From: Gammaproteobacteria bacterium | GTDB lineage: Bacteria > Pseudomonadota > Gammaproteobacteria > Pseudomonadales > Halomonadaceae | NCBI GenBank assembly: GCA_023485185.1 | Contig: JAMCZP010000267.1 | Location: 1-39,260, forward strand | Direction of reading: 5' to 3' | Length of the DNA stretch: 39,260 nucleotides | Shown here: positions 25,495 through 33,768 of the stretch, in pieces | Layout of the letters: every line of letters starts with the position of its first letter | Position numbering within the stretch: position 1 is the stretch's first letter | The notes under the pieces: model-generated | The model's database searches: none | Seen by the model: only the letters and a program-made list of their open reading frames with translations | What the model was told of the DNA's origin: nothing | Translations under genes and position numbers: made by a program

Positions 25495-26316
25495 ATGGCT
25501 CAGCCTTGCATTATTTGCGTCGCCATTACCGGCAGCCTGCCACGCAAAGAGAACAACCCTGCCGTGCCGATTACGGTGGAAGAGCAGATTGAAAGCACTC
25601 AGGCGGCGTTCGAAGCGGGCGCTAGCATCGCTCACTGCCACGTACGCAACGATGATCAAACGCCTTCATCCGACCCAGAGAAGTTTGGCCGCCTGATGGA
25701 AGGGCTCAAGAAGCACTGCCCCGGCATGATCATTCAACTCTCCACTGGCGGGCGCTCGGGTGCAGGAGAAGCCCGGGGCGGGATGCTGCCGCTGAAGCCT
25801 GATATGGCCAGCCTCTCGGTAGGTTCCAATAACTTCCCCAACCGCGTTTACGAGAATCCGCCGCAGTTGGTGGAGTGGCTTGCCGATGAGATGCTGAAGT
25901 ACGGCGTAAAGCCTGAAATCGAAGCGTTTGACCTGTCGCATATTCACCAAGCGGTGAACCTTTCGAAGCAAGGCAAGCTAAAGACGCCGCTTTACGTGCA
26001 GTTTGTCATGGGCGTAAAGAATTCGATGCCAGCGGACAAGCCAACGTTTGATTTCTATATCGACACGCTCAAGCGATTGGCGCCGGATGCTCAGTGGTGT
26101 GGCGCAGGTATTGGTGCGAATCAATACGTACTTAACGAGTGGTCGATTGCTGCAGGTGGTCATACCCGTACGGGTCTTGAAGATAACGTGCGCCTGGATA
26201 GCGAAACACTGGCGCCCTCCAACGCGGCATTAGTCGAGCGAACCGTAGCACTGTGCGAGAAGTACCAGCGCCCGGTGGCTACCTGGCAGCAGGCCCGTGA
26301 GATGCTTGGGTTATAA
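25495..26316 (+). CDS. BKACE-family beta-keto acid cleavage enzyme (DUF849)
   Basis: A 273-aa TIM-barrel, zinc-dependent enzyme that condenses a beta-keto acid with acetyl-CoA to release acetoacetate and a new acyl-CoA. The N-terminal pattern AITGSLPRKENNPAVPIT, the zinc ligands H47-x-H49 (IAHCHVR), EIEAFDLSHI and the C-terminal GGHTRTGLEDNV motif are all present. ATG 25495 is chosen, with AAAGGAG upstream; the longer form from 25465 lacks one. It follows the DASS carrier by 112 bases. Substrates known for this family include 3-keto-5-aminohexanoate, dehydrocarnitine and beta-ketoadipate; the one here is unknown. Confidence 0.87.
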   Translation: MAQPCIICVAITGSLPRKENNPAVPITVEEQIESTQAAFEAGASIAHCHVRNDDQTPSSDPEKFGRLMEGLKKHCPGMIIQLSTGGRSGAGEARGGMLPLKPDMASLSVGSNNFPNRVYENPPQLVEWLADEMLKYGVKPEIEAFDLSHIHQAVNLSKQGKLKTPLYVQFVMGVKNSMPADKPTFDFYIDTLKRLAPDAQWCGAGIGANQYVLNEWSIAAGGHTRTGLEDNVRLDSETLAPSNAALVERTVALCEKYQRPVATWQQAREMLGL

Positions 26317-26354
26317 CAATACAAAACCGACAATTAATAAGCAGGAGTAAAGAG

Positions 26355-26756
26355 ATGACGAATATCACTGTCGTGGGTGATGCACCTGAGATCGATGAGA
26401 TCAAACGCGTTGTGCAACTTTATGTGGATGGCTTTCAAGGCGGTATGGAAAAGCTTCAGGAAGCCTTCCATAAAGAGGCGTGGATTTTTGCTCTGGACGC
26501 TGAGGGCGCATTGGCAACTGACTTGATCAGCGATCGCTTCGAGCGCTGGGCGAATAGCCAGCGAGCGGTCAAGAGCCGTTTTATCGCCATCACCCAGGCC
26601 GGAGATGTCGCCAGCGTGCTGTTAGGCTTTGATAATAGCGAAAACCTTGAGGATTCTTGGGTTGATGTGATTGCACTGCTCAAGGTTCAAGGCACTTGGA
26701 AAATCACCAATAAGACTGCTGCTCACAGTAGCCGTGCGGCATGGGCCAGGCCGTAG
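26355..26756 (+). CDS. NTF2-like / putative lumazine-binding family protein
   Basis: A 133-aa cytoplasmic protein with the NTF2-like cone fold of the putative lumazine-binding group. Visible: EIDEIKRVVQLYVDGFQGGMEKLQEAFHKEAWIF (two helices, then first strand) and DSWVDVIALLKVQGTWKITNKTAAH (last strands). The ATG is preceded by AGGAG. It lies 38 bases after the BKACE gene and before a strong terminator, so it ends a DASS-BKACE-NTF2 unit. Similar small proteins often accompany catabolic enzymes; no activity can be assigned. Confidence 0.78.
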   Translation: MTNITVVGDAPEIDEIKRVVQLYVDGFQGGMEKLQEAFHKEAWIFALDAEGALATDLISDRFERWANSQRAVKSRFIAITQAGDVASVLLGFDNSENLEDSWVDVIALLKVQGTWKITNKTAAHSSRAAWARP

Positions 26757-26783
26757 TCGACTCGACAGGGTAGGCAATGTGAG

Positions 26784-26816
26784 CAAAACGGCAGTGGTAA
26801 TAACACTGCCGTTTTG
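26784..26816. terminator. Strong bidirectional terminator
   Basis: Perfect 13-bp arms (CAAAACGGCAGTG and its complement) with a 7-base loop lie between the convergent NTF2-like gene and the M20 hydrolase gene. A-rich and T-rich bases in the arms supply a U-tract for each direction. Confidence 0.85.
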
Positions 26817-26829
26817 GTTTATGGCGACT

Positions 26830-28131
26830 TTAGGTTAGATATGCCAGAGCCCCTACTGTCATGGCTTCGATGCCAGTGCGTAATGTCACGTCGTTGCCCG
26901 GGAAATAGTAGGGCGAGTGTGGCATTTCAAGGTGGCGCATCTTCTGCGAGACGCTTGTTCCCAAGGTTTCCGCCCAGCGCGCGGCAGGGGTGGCTCCAAT
27001 AAACCAGTAGACGTAAGGGATATCATCGCCGCTAAAACCGCCTGCTTCGGCATTTCCGAACAGCGGGAAATCCTCGCTGGCATTTAGGCGTGGCATGGCA
27101 AAAAGGTTGGCGCCACCAAAATGCTCAGCGTGAGCTTGGCGAACATGCTCTACCGCCATCGGGTCGTTGTGCAGGGCGATAGTCTCGTTGAGTACTCGGA
27201 ATTCCGGCAGTTTGGGCGAGCGGCCCGCTTCGCATTCTGCGCGGATAATTCGCTCAATAGACGTCACTACTTGGCGATGCAGTGCATCATCAAAGCTACG
27301 GATATTAATCTCAAGCTCTGCCGAATGAGGGATGATATTGGCCTGGGTTCCCGCGTGGAGTTTACCAACGGTCACCACCACGGTTTCTTCAGGTGGCACT
27401 TCCCGGGACACGATACTTTGCAGGCGGGTGACCACATGTGCAGCAATAACTACCGGATCCACCGTTTGAGCGGGCATGGAGCCGTGGCCTCCGTTACCAT
27501 GTATAGTGACCGCCAAGTTGGTGCAGGCGGCCATAGCACTACCTTCGCGGTGGCCGATAGTGCCTGCGAGAGCGGGCATGTTGTGTTGGCCAAGAATGAT
27601 GTCTGGGCGAGAGAAGCGCCTATAAAGGTCGTCATCAAGCATCGCTTGGGCACCGCCAAAAATTTCCTCTGCAGGCTGGCAGATCAGCATCAATGTGCCG
27701 GACCATTGCTCTTTCAGTCCCGCCATGACCGCAGCGGCGCCGACAATACAGCTGCTGTGTAGGTCGTGGCCGCAGGCATGCATCAACGGCACAGTTTCGC
27801 CATTTTCAGCCACAGCGGTTTCACTGCTGGCAAACTCTAGCCCTGTTTCTTCCTTGATGGGTAGCGCATCCATGTCGCCGCGCAGCATGACGGTGGGGCC
27901 TTCGCCATTACGTAGCACGGCCACGACACCCGTGCCGCCAATGTTGCGGGACACCTCATAGCCGAAATTTTCCAAAGCGTCGGCGAGTCGCGCACTCGTC
28001 TTATACTCCTGAAAGGGCAACTCGGGGGTCTGATGCAATTGACGGTAGAGTGATTGGACATCTTCGAATGCCGCATCTACATGAGTGGCAATGGCACCCT
28101 TAAAATTAAATCGATCGGTCTGGGTAATCAT
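26830..28131 (-). CDS. M20-family amidohydrolase (hippurate hydrolase-like)
   Basis: A 433-aa metal-dependent amidohydrolase. Motifs: GDMDALPIKEETG, MHACGHDLHSSCIVGAAAVM, the catalytic glutamate pair in PAEEIFGGAQAM, GQHNMPALAGTIGHREG, and the dimerisation segment NGGHGSMPAQTVDPV. The start is ATG 28131 with GGAG just upstream; an in-frame extension to 28179 overlaps the symporter gene and is less likely. It is a cytoplasmic hydrolase of N-acyl amino acids or similar amides. It follows the SSS symporter by 16 bases, so uptake and hydrolysis of the same compound is likely. The acyl group may be aromatic, given the surroundings, but this is not shown. Confidence 0.85.
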   Translation of the reverse strand: MITQTDRFNFKGAIATHVDAAFEDVQSLYRQLHQTPELPFQEYKTSARLADALENFGYEVSRNIGGTGVVAVLRNGEGPTVMLRGDMDALPIKEETGLEFASSETAVAENGETVPLMHACGHDLHSSCIVGAAAVMAGLKEQWSGTLMLICQPAEEIFGGAQAMLDDDLYRRFSRPDIILGQHNMPALAGTIGHREGSAMAACTNLAVTIHGNGGHGSMPAQTVDPVVIAAHVVTRLQSIVSREVPPEETVVVTVGKLHAGTQANIIPHSAELEINIRSFDDALHRQVVTSIERIIRAECEAGRSPKLPEFRVLNETIALHNDPMAVEHVRQAHAEHFGGANLFAMPRLNASEDFPLFGNAEAGGFSGDDIPYVYWFIGATPAARWAETLGTSVSQKMRHLEMPHSPYYFPGNDVTLRTGIEAMTVGALAYLT

Positions 28132-28147
28132 ACTTTTCTCCAGGCTC

Positions 28148-29605
28148 TCATTGAGGGTGGGTAGGTGTGGGGTCAGCAAGAGTGGGCTTGACGAGCAATT
28201 GACAGGTCGTCACAACGCCAACGTTGAGCAGCATCGCCCAGACGCCTGCGTGCCAGCCAAGTGGAGAGCTCCAAGCGAATTCCATCACCAAGTAAGCCAG
28301 GCTGCCGAGCAGGGCACCCGCCATAACGCTGGCACGGCGTAGCTGTGGCATAAACAGTGCGCCAATCACCATCGGGAACAGCTGGACAATCAATCCATAA
28401 GCGCCGAGCAGGAGTAGTACCAGCGATGACGGGTTGGCCAGCGCGAACAGGTAAGCAATCAGTGAGAGGCCGAGCACGCTCCAGCGTGTTGTGCTGACGA
28501 CTGCCTTCTCGCTGGCGCCTTTCATCATGGTGGGACCGAGCACATCACGCACCAACACCACAGCAGCGGTATGGGCTAGATTAGCGCCAGTAGACATGGC
28601 GGCGGCCAGTGCGCCAGAGAGCATCAAACCGATCACCCAGGGCGAGAAGTTGGCCACGTCCATCACCATGCGTAGGAGCACCGTATCAGAGCGCTCTAAA
28701 GGAGAATCGGAGAAGGTCAAGATGCCAGCAAAGCCGATAAACAGCAGCGGCACCAGCAGGTAGGCGTAGAGCGGGTAAAAGACACTGACTTTGCGCAGCG
28801 TTTTGCCGCTATCAGCAGAGTAGAACTTCATAAACAGATGCGGCCACATGGCACCGCCGAATGCGCTGACCAGTACCGCGGTGCTGAAGTAGCCCCAGTT
28901 CATGCCGGTGGCCCCAGGCATGGTCAGGTATTCAGGCATGGTTAACTGGATCTGGCTGAACATCTCGCCCACGCCGCCGTAGAGGCGCTCAGAGATCGAC
29001 AGTCCCAGGAACCACGCGATAACTATCATCATGATGCCTTGGAGTAGGTTGGTCCAGCCAATGCCGTTCAGACCACTGCAGAAGACGTAGGCAGCGACTA
29101 CCAGGAAGGCCAGCAATGCACCTAGCCAGAAGGGAATCAGGCCATCAGTAGCCGCCTGAAACAGTAAGCCAGCACCGGCAATCTGGATAGTAAGGTAGGG
29201 CACCAGCGCTAGCACGCCGATCACCCCGGCCAGCATACCCAGCGTTTTGCTTTGGTAGTGATCGGCAATCATATCGCCTTGAGTGAGATAACCCCGTTCA
29301 CGACCTAATTTGGCTACTCTCGGCCCCATGGCCCAAATAGTGATGGGTATTAGCGACAGGTAAGCCAGAATATAGAAGGCTGGTGCACCGTGCTGGTAGC
29401 TCCAGCCCGGTGCACCCAGGAATGCAAAGGCGGAGAAGATTTCGGCACCGAGGATGAAGAACAGGATCACCACGCCCACATGGCGGCCTCCCGCTACATA
29501 ACCCTCCAAGCTTGAATTTTCCTGACCGCGAGCGCGGAGCCCCACCCATAGCACCAGAACGAGATAGGTTAAGGTGATGCCGACGACAATGATCGAATCA
29601 TTCAT
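28148..29605 (-). CDS. Sodium:solute symporter (SSS family)
   Basis: A 485-aa inner membrane symporter with about 13 membrane segments. Family features include YVAGGRHVGVVILFFILGAEIFSAFAFLGAPGWSY, GYLTQGDMIADHY and the sodium-site region SGALAAAMSTGANLAHTAAVVLVRDVL. ATG 29605 is chosen because GAGGTGG precedes it and it overlaps the DUF3311 stop by eight bases. The DUF3311 partner upstream is characteristic of one SSS subgroup. The substrate is probably the compound cleaved by the M20 hydrolase downstream. Confidence 0.87.
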   Translation of the reverse strand: MNDSIIVVGITLTYLVLVLWVGLRARGQENSSLEGYVAGGRHVGVVILFFILGAEIFSAFAFLGAPGWSYQHGAPAFYILAYLSLIPITIWAMGPRVAKLGRERGYLTQGDMIADHYQSKTLGMLAGVIGVLALVPYLTIQIAGAGLLFQAATDGLIPFWLGALLAFLVVAAYVFCSGLNGIGWTNLLQGIMMIVIAWFLGLSISERLYGGVGEMFSQIQLTMPEYLTMPGATGMNWGYFSTAVLVSAFGGAMWPHLFMKFYSADSGKTLRKVSVFYPLYAYLLVPLLFIGFAGILTFSDSPLERSDTVLLRMVMDVANFSPWVIGLMLSGALAAAMSTGANLAHTAAVVLVRDVLGPTMMKGASEKAVVSTTRWSVLGLSLIAYLFALANPSSLVLLLLGAYGLIVQLFPMVIGALFMPQLRRASVMAGALLGSLAYLVMEFAWSSPLGWHAGVWAMLLNVGVVTTCQLLVKPTLADPTPTHPQ

Positions 29606-29810
29606 GGCGACCACCTCTGTGGCGAATCACAAAAGCCACCCACATGCCGACAAATAGAATCAGCATCCAGAGGATGTACCAGAAAAATAGAAAGGGCAGC
29701 CCAAGCACGGTAGGTTCGATACGATTAGCGATCAGTGCGCCGGGCCAGATCATCGCTAGGGTGCACACGGCAAAGTGCAACCCCGTTAGAAGGTGATAGG
29801 TCTTGTTCAT
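29598..29810 (-). CDS. DUF3311 small membrane protein
   Basis: A 70-aa protein with two membrane helices (LTGLHFAVCTLAMIWPGALIANR and LPFLFFWYILWMLILFVGMWVAFVI) and a basic C-terminus, matching DUF3311. Such proteins are encoded directly before SSS symporters and are thought to assist them; the overlap of eight bases with the symporter start supports a joint unit. The start at 29810 is behind CAGGAAA. Confidence 0.82.
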   Translation of the reverse strand: MNKTYHLLTGLHFAVCTLAMIWPGALIANRIEPTVLGLPFLFFWYILWMLILFVGMWVAFVIRHRGGRHE

Positions 29811-29821
29811 AGGGTTTCCTG

Positions 29822-29865
29822 CTCGCCATGGCGAGTCTTGTTATGAAGTGTTCATTCACTATGAA
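29822..29865. promoter_or_regulatory. Operator-like repeats between DUF3311 and LysR genes
   Basis: A perfect 14-bp palindrome CTCGCCATGGCGAG (29822-29835) lies just before the DUF3311 ribosome binding site. Next to it are three alternating half-sites ATGAA (29843), TTCAT (29851) and ATGAA (29861), forming two overlapping inverted repeats with 3- and 5-base spacers. The position in a divergent LysR intergenic region suits regulator binding; which protein binds is unknown. Confidence 0.4.
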
Positions 29866-30011
29866 ACAAGGATAGAGATACCAAAAATATAGATTTTAGA
29901 TGCTAGCCATGTCATATGGGTATGGAAAGCCGGTATGGTCGTAAGTGTTGGTAGTAATGGTGAACTGTCCCTGAATGAGGGTTCTTGAGTATTTGTGAGG
30001 TGTTTCAGTCC

Positions 30012-30902
30012 ATGGAGTTTCGCCAACTGGAGTACTTTATTGCCGTGGTAGAGACAGGATCGATTTCTGCCGCTAGCCGCAAAGTGCATGTTGCTCAACC
30101 TGCGCTGACACGGCAGATGCGGCTACTGGAAGACGATGTTGGTACACAGCTTCTTGATCGTCACGCTCGTGGTGTTCGATTGACCGTGGCAGGTCGAACG
30201 CTTTATAGCGAGGCCACCCGACTCATTGACGATCGTGCAGACATCAAGGCGCGTCTGCTGGCGATGGGCCGTGGCCAAACCGGGAAGCTTAGTCTTGGTG
30301 TCACTGTGACGCATCTATGGGTGCCAGAAGTGGCCAAGCTCATGGGCGGCTATCGTGGTCGTTACCCTCATGTGGCACTGGATGTCTTTACGTTACTTTC
30401 CGGTCCGCAGTTGGAGAAGCTGAATCAGGGAGGGCTCGATGCAGGTATTATTTATCATGATGACCATACGCCCTCAGGCATTAAGGCCCACCTTTTGCAG
30501 CGTGACCATCTGATCCTTGCCGTGCCCGTCAACTCATATTGGGCGCAATCGCCGCCAACACGTCTGGTGGAGCTTGCAGAGACTGAGTTTGTATGGGGAT
30601 ACCGTGGGATCTCGCCGGTCTATTACGATCGAATGGTCGCGCATTTTTCACGTCTAAATTTCGAGCCCCGCGTAGTGCAGTATGGCGCCGATAACATCAC
30701 CATTCTTAGTATGGTGGCCGCAGGGTTGGGTGTGTCCATTGTACCGGCTGCCAGCCGTAGCCATCCCATGCCCGGTATCTGTTTTATTGAACTGGAGGAG
30801 TTAACCACCTGTGATATGCCGCTATGGCTAGCGTGGCGCGCAGGCAATGTATCTCCTGTGCTTAATAATTTTATTCAAATGGCAGTAGATATATTTGAGT
30901 AA
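30012..30902 (+). CDS. LysR-family regulator of the symporter/hydrolase operon
   Basis: A 296-aa LysR protein. The N-terminal HTH is MEFRQLEYFIAVVETGSISAASRKVHVAQPALTRQMRLLEDD, and the effector domain begins about residue 90 (GKLSLGVTVTHLW). ATG 30012 fits the usual LysR start; longer forms add residues before the helix. The gene is divergent from DUF3311-symporter-hydrolase, the classic arrangement for control of that operon. The effector may be the transported acyl compound. Confidence 0.87.
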   Translation: MEFRQLEYFIAVVETGSISAASRKVHVAQPALTRQMRLLEDDVGTQLLDRHARGVRLTVAGRTLYSEATRLIDDRADIKARLLAMGRGQTGKLSLGVTVTHLWVPEVAKLMGGYRGRYPHVALDVFTLLSGPQLEKLNQGGLDAGIIYHDDHTPSGIKAHLLQRDHLILAVPVNSYWAQSPPTRLVELAETEFVWGYRGISPVYYDRMVAHFSRLNFEPRVVQYGADNITILSMVAAGLGVSIVPAASRSHPMPGICFIELEELTTCDMPLWLAWRAGNVSPVLNNFIQMAVDIFE

Positions 30903-31148
30903 AATCGGCTGCTCGGACGCCAACAAAAGCAAACCGTTGCGTTTTTCAACACAACAGCTTGGGTGAAGGCTGACAACGGTGTGAGCGGTAGAGGTAGGTG
31001 ATCTAGCTCAATTTTCTGAGCGATGCAGCAAAAAAACTCATCGGAAATTGCCCAGTTTTCCATGGTTACGTCATTGAAAATGACATAGCCGTATTGTGGG
31101 TCGACCTTATATGCACATTACATAAAAGCGATAACTGTTAAACGAGAT

Positions 31149-32066
31149 TTACTCCCCACATTCGAAGTTATCCCAGTACGGAGGGTCTCCGAAATAGCCG
31201 TCTAAAAAGTCGATAAAGCACCGTACCTTACTTGCCAATAATTTGCGGTGTGCATAAACAGCATAAAGACCTAAAGGGGCGGGTTCGCACTCAGGGAGAA
31301 TCACTTTGAGGCTGCCCTTGGCAATCGCCTCGCCGGAAATAAAGGTAGGTTGAATGGCAATGCCAGCCCCCTGAATAGCTGCTTTGATCAACACATCGCC
31401 ATTATTACTGATTAAGTCTCCCTCTTGATGTCGCCCAGTAGTGGGGAGCCACTCTGTGGCGGGCAATCCCATATCATGCTCCATATAGCTGTAACGCAGA
31501 TATCGATGTTTTTTCAGTTCACTGGGGCTTTTAGGTGTGCCATGGCGGGCTAAATAGTCAGGCGAGGCGCATATTACCAGCCGCACGGGGGCAATAAACT
31601 TAGCGATGAGAGAAGAGCTTTTCAAATGGCCAATGCGTAAAGCGATATCAAACCCCTCCTCTACGATATCCACTTTTCTATCGTTCAACTGTAAGTCAAT
31701 GCTAACGGCTGGGTGTGCCTGTTGAAACTCAGCAAGCAGTGGCGCTAAGTGCAGTGTCGCGAAGGAAACAGGGGCGCTGATTCGCAAACGACCCCGAGCA
31801 CCTTCTTGCAAGTCATTGAGCTGACTGTCCATATCGTCAATGTCGTCAAGCACCTGCTGGGCATGCTCAAAGTAACGAATGCCCGCTTCTGTGAGATGCA
31901 CTTTTCGGGTTGTGCGGTTCAAAAGTCGCACCCCAAGGCGCTCTTCCAACTGAGATACATATTTACTAACGAGTTGAGGCGACATTTCAAGTCGCTCGGC
32001 GGCCTGGGTGAAGGTTCCTTCGCTAACTACGTTGACGAAGGCTCTCATGGCATCAATACGATCCAT
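31149..32066 (-). CDS. LysR-family regulator (quinone/redox cluster)
   Basis: A 305-aa LysR regulator of the subgroup starting MDRIDAMRAFVNVVSEGTFTQAAERLEMSPQLVSKYVSQLEERLGVRLLNRTTRKV. The ligand domain starts about residue 92 (GRLRISAPVSFA). It is divergent from the DoxX gene, with a 160-base intergenic region containing an inverted repeat at 32097-32120. Regulators of this subgroup often control nearby redox or detoxification genes. The preceding 30903-31148 gap shows no gene. Confidence 0.87.
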   Translation of the reverse strand: MDRIDAMRAFVNVVSEGTFTQAAERLEMSPQLVSKYVSQLEERLGVRLLNRTTRKVHLTEAGIRYFEHAQQVLDDIDDMDSQLNDLQEGARGRLRISAPVSFATLHLAPLLAEFQQAHPAVSIDLQLNDRKVDIVEEGFDIALRIGHLKSSSLIAKFIAPVRLVICASPDYLARHGTPKSPSELKKHRYLRYSYMEHDMGLPATEWLPTTGRHQEGDLISNNGDVLIKAAIQGAGIAIQPTFISGEAIAKGSLKVILPECEPAPLGLYAVYAHRKLLASKVRCFIDFLDGYFGDPPYWDNFECGE

Positions 32067-32096
32067 TCGTTTCCCTATCGCTGACGGAAATAAATA

Positions 32097-32120
32097 TTAT
32101 CAACGTTTTGTTGTTAATAA
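32097..32120. promoter_or_regulatory. Inverted repeat, candidate LysR site
   Basis: TTATCAAC and GTTAATAA are inverted halves (seven of eight positions complementary) separated by eight bases. They lie 31 bases upstream of the LysR start and about 107 bases upstream of the DoxX start, a location typical for autoregulation and divergent activation. Confidence 0.45.
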
Positions 32121-32226
32121 TGCAACATCTTCGACCTTATTGTTTCTTCATGGCGAGAGTAAAGTGCGTTCATCAGTAACGCAAAGCTTGTTAAATAAAC
32201 GACATTCGCTATTCGAGGAACAACTC

Positions 32227-32685
32227 ATGAAAAACCAATTCGCACACACATTATTTAATTCCACTGGCGGCTATGCGGCCCTGGCTTTAAGACTACCGGT
32301 CGGTTTGATATTAGCGGCACACGGTGCACAGAAATTGTTTGGTTGGTTCGGGGGCTACGGCTTGGAAGGCACCGGACAATGGATGGCCAGTATCGGTCTT
32401 GAACCCGGTTATACGATGGCGTTACTGGCAGGTAGCGCCGAGTTTTTGGGAGGGATCGCTTTATTCCTCGGGCTTTTGACCCGCCCAGCGGCGATTGTTT
32501 CAGCCTTCACCATGCTGGTCGCCATTTTAAGTGTCCATTTGGGTAACGGCCTGTTCCTGACTAACAACGGCTACGAATACGCACTTGCTCTTTTCGCCAT
32601 CACCACTGCGTTAGCGATTCAAGGAGCCGGGCGCTTGTCAGTCGATAGTCTGCTGCAGTCACAGTTCTTTCAGGGTCGAAAATAA
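32227..32685 (+). CDS. DoxX-family membrane protein
   Basis: A 152-aa inner membrane protein with four helices. The family pattern LALRLPVGLILAAHGAQKLFGWFGGYGLEGTGQWM is followed by LLAGSAEFLGGIALFLGLLTRPAAI and a final helix near VSAFTMLVAIL. ATG 32227 follows GAGGAA. DoxX proteins are linked to thiol, sulfur and redox stress metabolism. Here it starts a DoxX / glutathionyl-hydroquinone reductase / DODA dioxygenase set. Confidence 0.85.
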   Translation: MKNQFAHTLFNSTGGYAALALRLPVGLILAAHGAQKLFGWFGGYGLEGTGQWMASIGLEPGYTMALLAGSAEFLGGIALFLGLLTRPAAIVSAFTMLVAILSVHLGNGLFLTNNGYEYALALFAITTALAIQGAGRLSVDSLLQSQFFQGRK

Positions 32686-32702
32686 CTCTTAGCATACCGG
32701 TC

Positions 32703-32730
32703 GCCCCGCCACTATTGACGGGGCTTGTTT
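32703..32730 (+). terminator. Hairpin between DoxX and hydroquinone reductase genes
   Basis: Arms GCCCCG and CGGGGC with a 10-base loop are followed by TTGTTTT. It is a moderate terminator or attenuator and may lower expression of the two downstream genes. Confidence 0.6.
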
Positions 32731-32748
32731 TGATGGAAGGAGATTACT

Positions 32749-33696
32749 ATGTTGGTTAACGGAACATGGCAGGAAAACTGGCACCCTATGCAGGCCAAAG
32801 ATGAAGAGGGGCGGTTTATTCGCCAACTATCGTCGTTTCGCCATTGGATCACACCGGACGGCTCGCCTGGTATCACAGGCAAAGGTGGCTTTAAGGCAGA
32901 AAAAGACCGCTATCACCTTTACGTTGCTTATATCTGCCCCTGGGCTTCCCGTACGCTTATGGCGCGTCAGCTGAAAGGCCTAACGAATATGATCAGTGTG
33001 ACGGTCGTTGACCCCCGGTTATCCGATAATGGCTGGCAGTTTGGCGACTACCCCGGTGCCAATGAAGATAACCTCAATGGCGCTCAGTATTTGCATGAAC
33101 TGTATTCACGAGCCGACCCAACCTACACCGGGCGAGCAACCGTTCCCGTTTTGTGGGACAAGAAAACACAAACCATTGTCAATAATGAGTCAGCCGATAT
33201 TCTTCGCATGCTCAACAATGCGTTCGAGGATTTTGGCCAACTAGGATCGAATCTATACCCAGTAGATTTAGCCAACGACATTGATGCGTTGAACGAGGTT
33301 ATCTATAAAAACCTCAATAACGGTGTCTACCAAGCAGGGTTTGCATCGTCTCAGCAAGCGTACGAAGAGGCATATGGCAAGGTGTTTCTAACCTTGGATG
33401 AACTCGAAACACGTTTATCTGATGGACGTTCTTATCTGTTCGGCGAACGGCTAACGGAAACCGATGTTCGGCTATTCGTGACGTTGATCAGGTTTGATGC
33501 TGCCTATCACGGGCTATTCAAATGCAATCGAAATACACTTCAAGGCATGCCTTACTTGCACGCTTATATGCAACGAATCTACGCGATTAATGGGATCGCC
33601 GACACGGTCAATATTGAGCACATCAAAGCCGGGTATTACTCAATCAAAGCGCTGAACCCCAGCGGTATTGTGCCGGTAGGGCCTGCAGTCATTTAA
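32749..33696 (+). CDS. Glutathionyl-hydroquinone reductase (xi-class GST)
   Basis: A 315-aa enzyme of the GS-hydroquinone reductase (YqjG/PcpF/ECM4) family. The catalytic cysteine is C63 in YICPWASRT, flanked by the family segments GRFIRQLSSFRHWITPDG and KDRYHLYVAY. The C-terminal helical domain contains YLFGERLTETDVRLFVTLIRFD. These enzymes reduce glutathionyl-(hydro)quinones with glutathione, recovering quinols formed from aromatic compounds. The ATG is preceded by GGAAGGAG. The neighbouring dioxygenase gene suggests it supplies a quinol for ring cleavage or simply protects against quinones. Confidence 0.88.
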   Translation: MLVNGTWQENWHPMQAKDEEGRFIRQLSSFRHWITPDGSPGITGKGGFKAEKDRYHLYVAYICPWASRTLMARQLKGLTNMISVTVVDPRLSDNGWQFGDYPGANEDNLNGAQYLHELYSRADPTYTGRATVPVLWDKKTQTIVNNESADILRMLNNAFEDFGQLGSNLYPVDLANDIDALNEVIYKNLNNGVYQAGFASSQQAYEEAYGKVFLTLDELETRLSDGRSYLFGERLTETDVRLFVTLIRFDAAYHGLFKCNRNTLQGMPYLHAYMQRIYAINGIADTVNIEHIKAGYYSIKALNPSGIVPVGPAVI

Positions 33697-33768
33697 GTTT
33701 AAAAAATTAATGAATAGGGCTATGGCCGCGTTTTGCAACCTTCAGTCTTAAGTAACCATGAGGAAACG

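Noticed and set aside
27121..27762. 213-residue open frame opposite the M20 hydrolase
   Set aside because: The hydrolase on the other strand has complete motifs; this frame has none.
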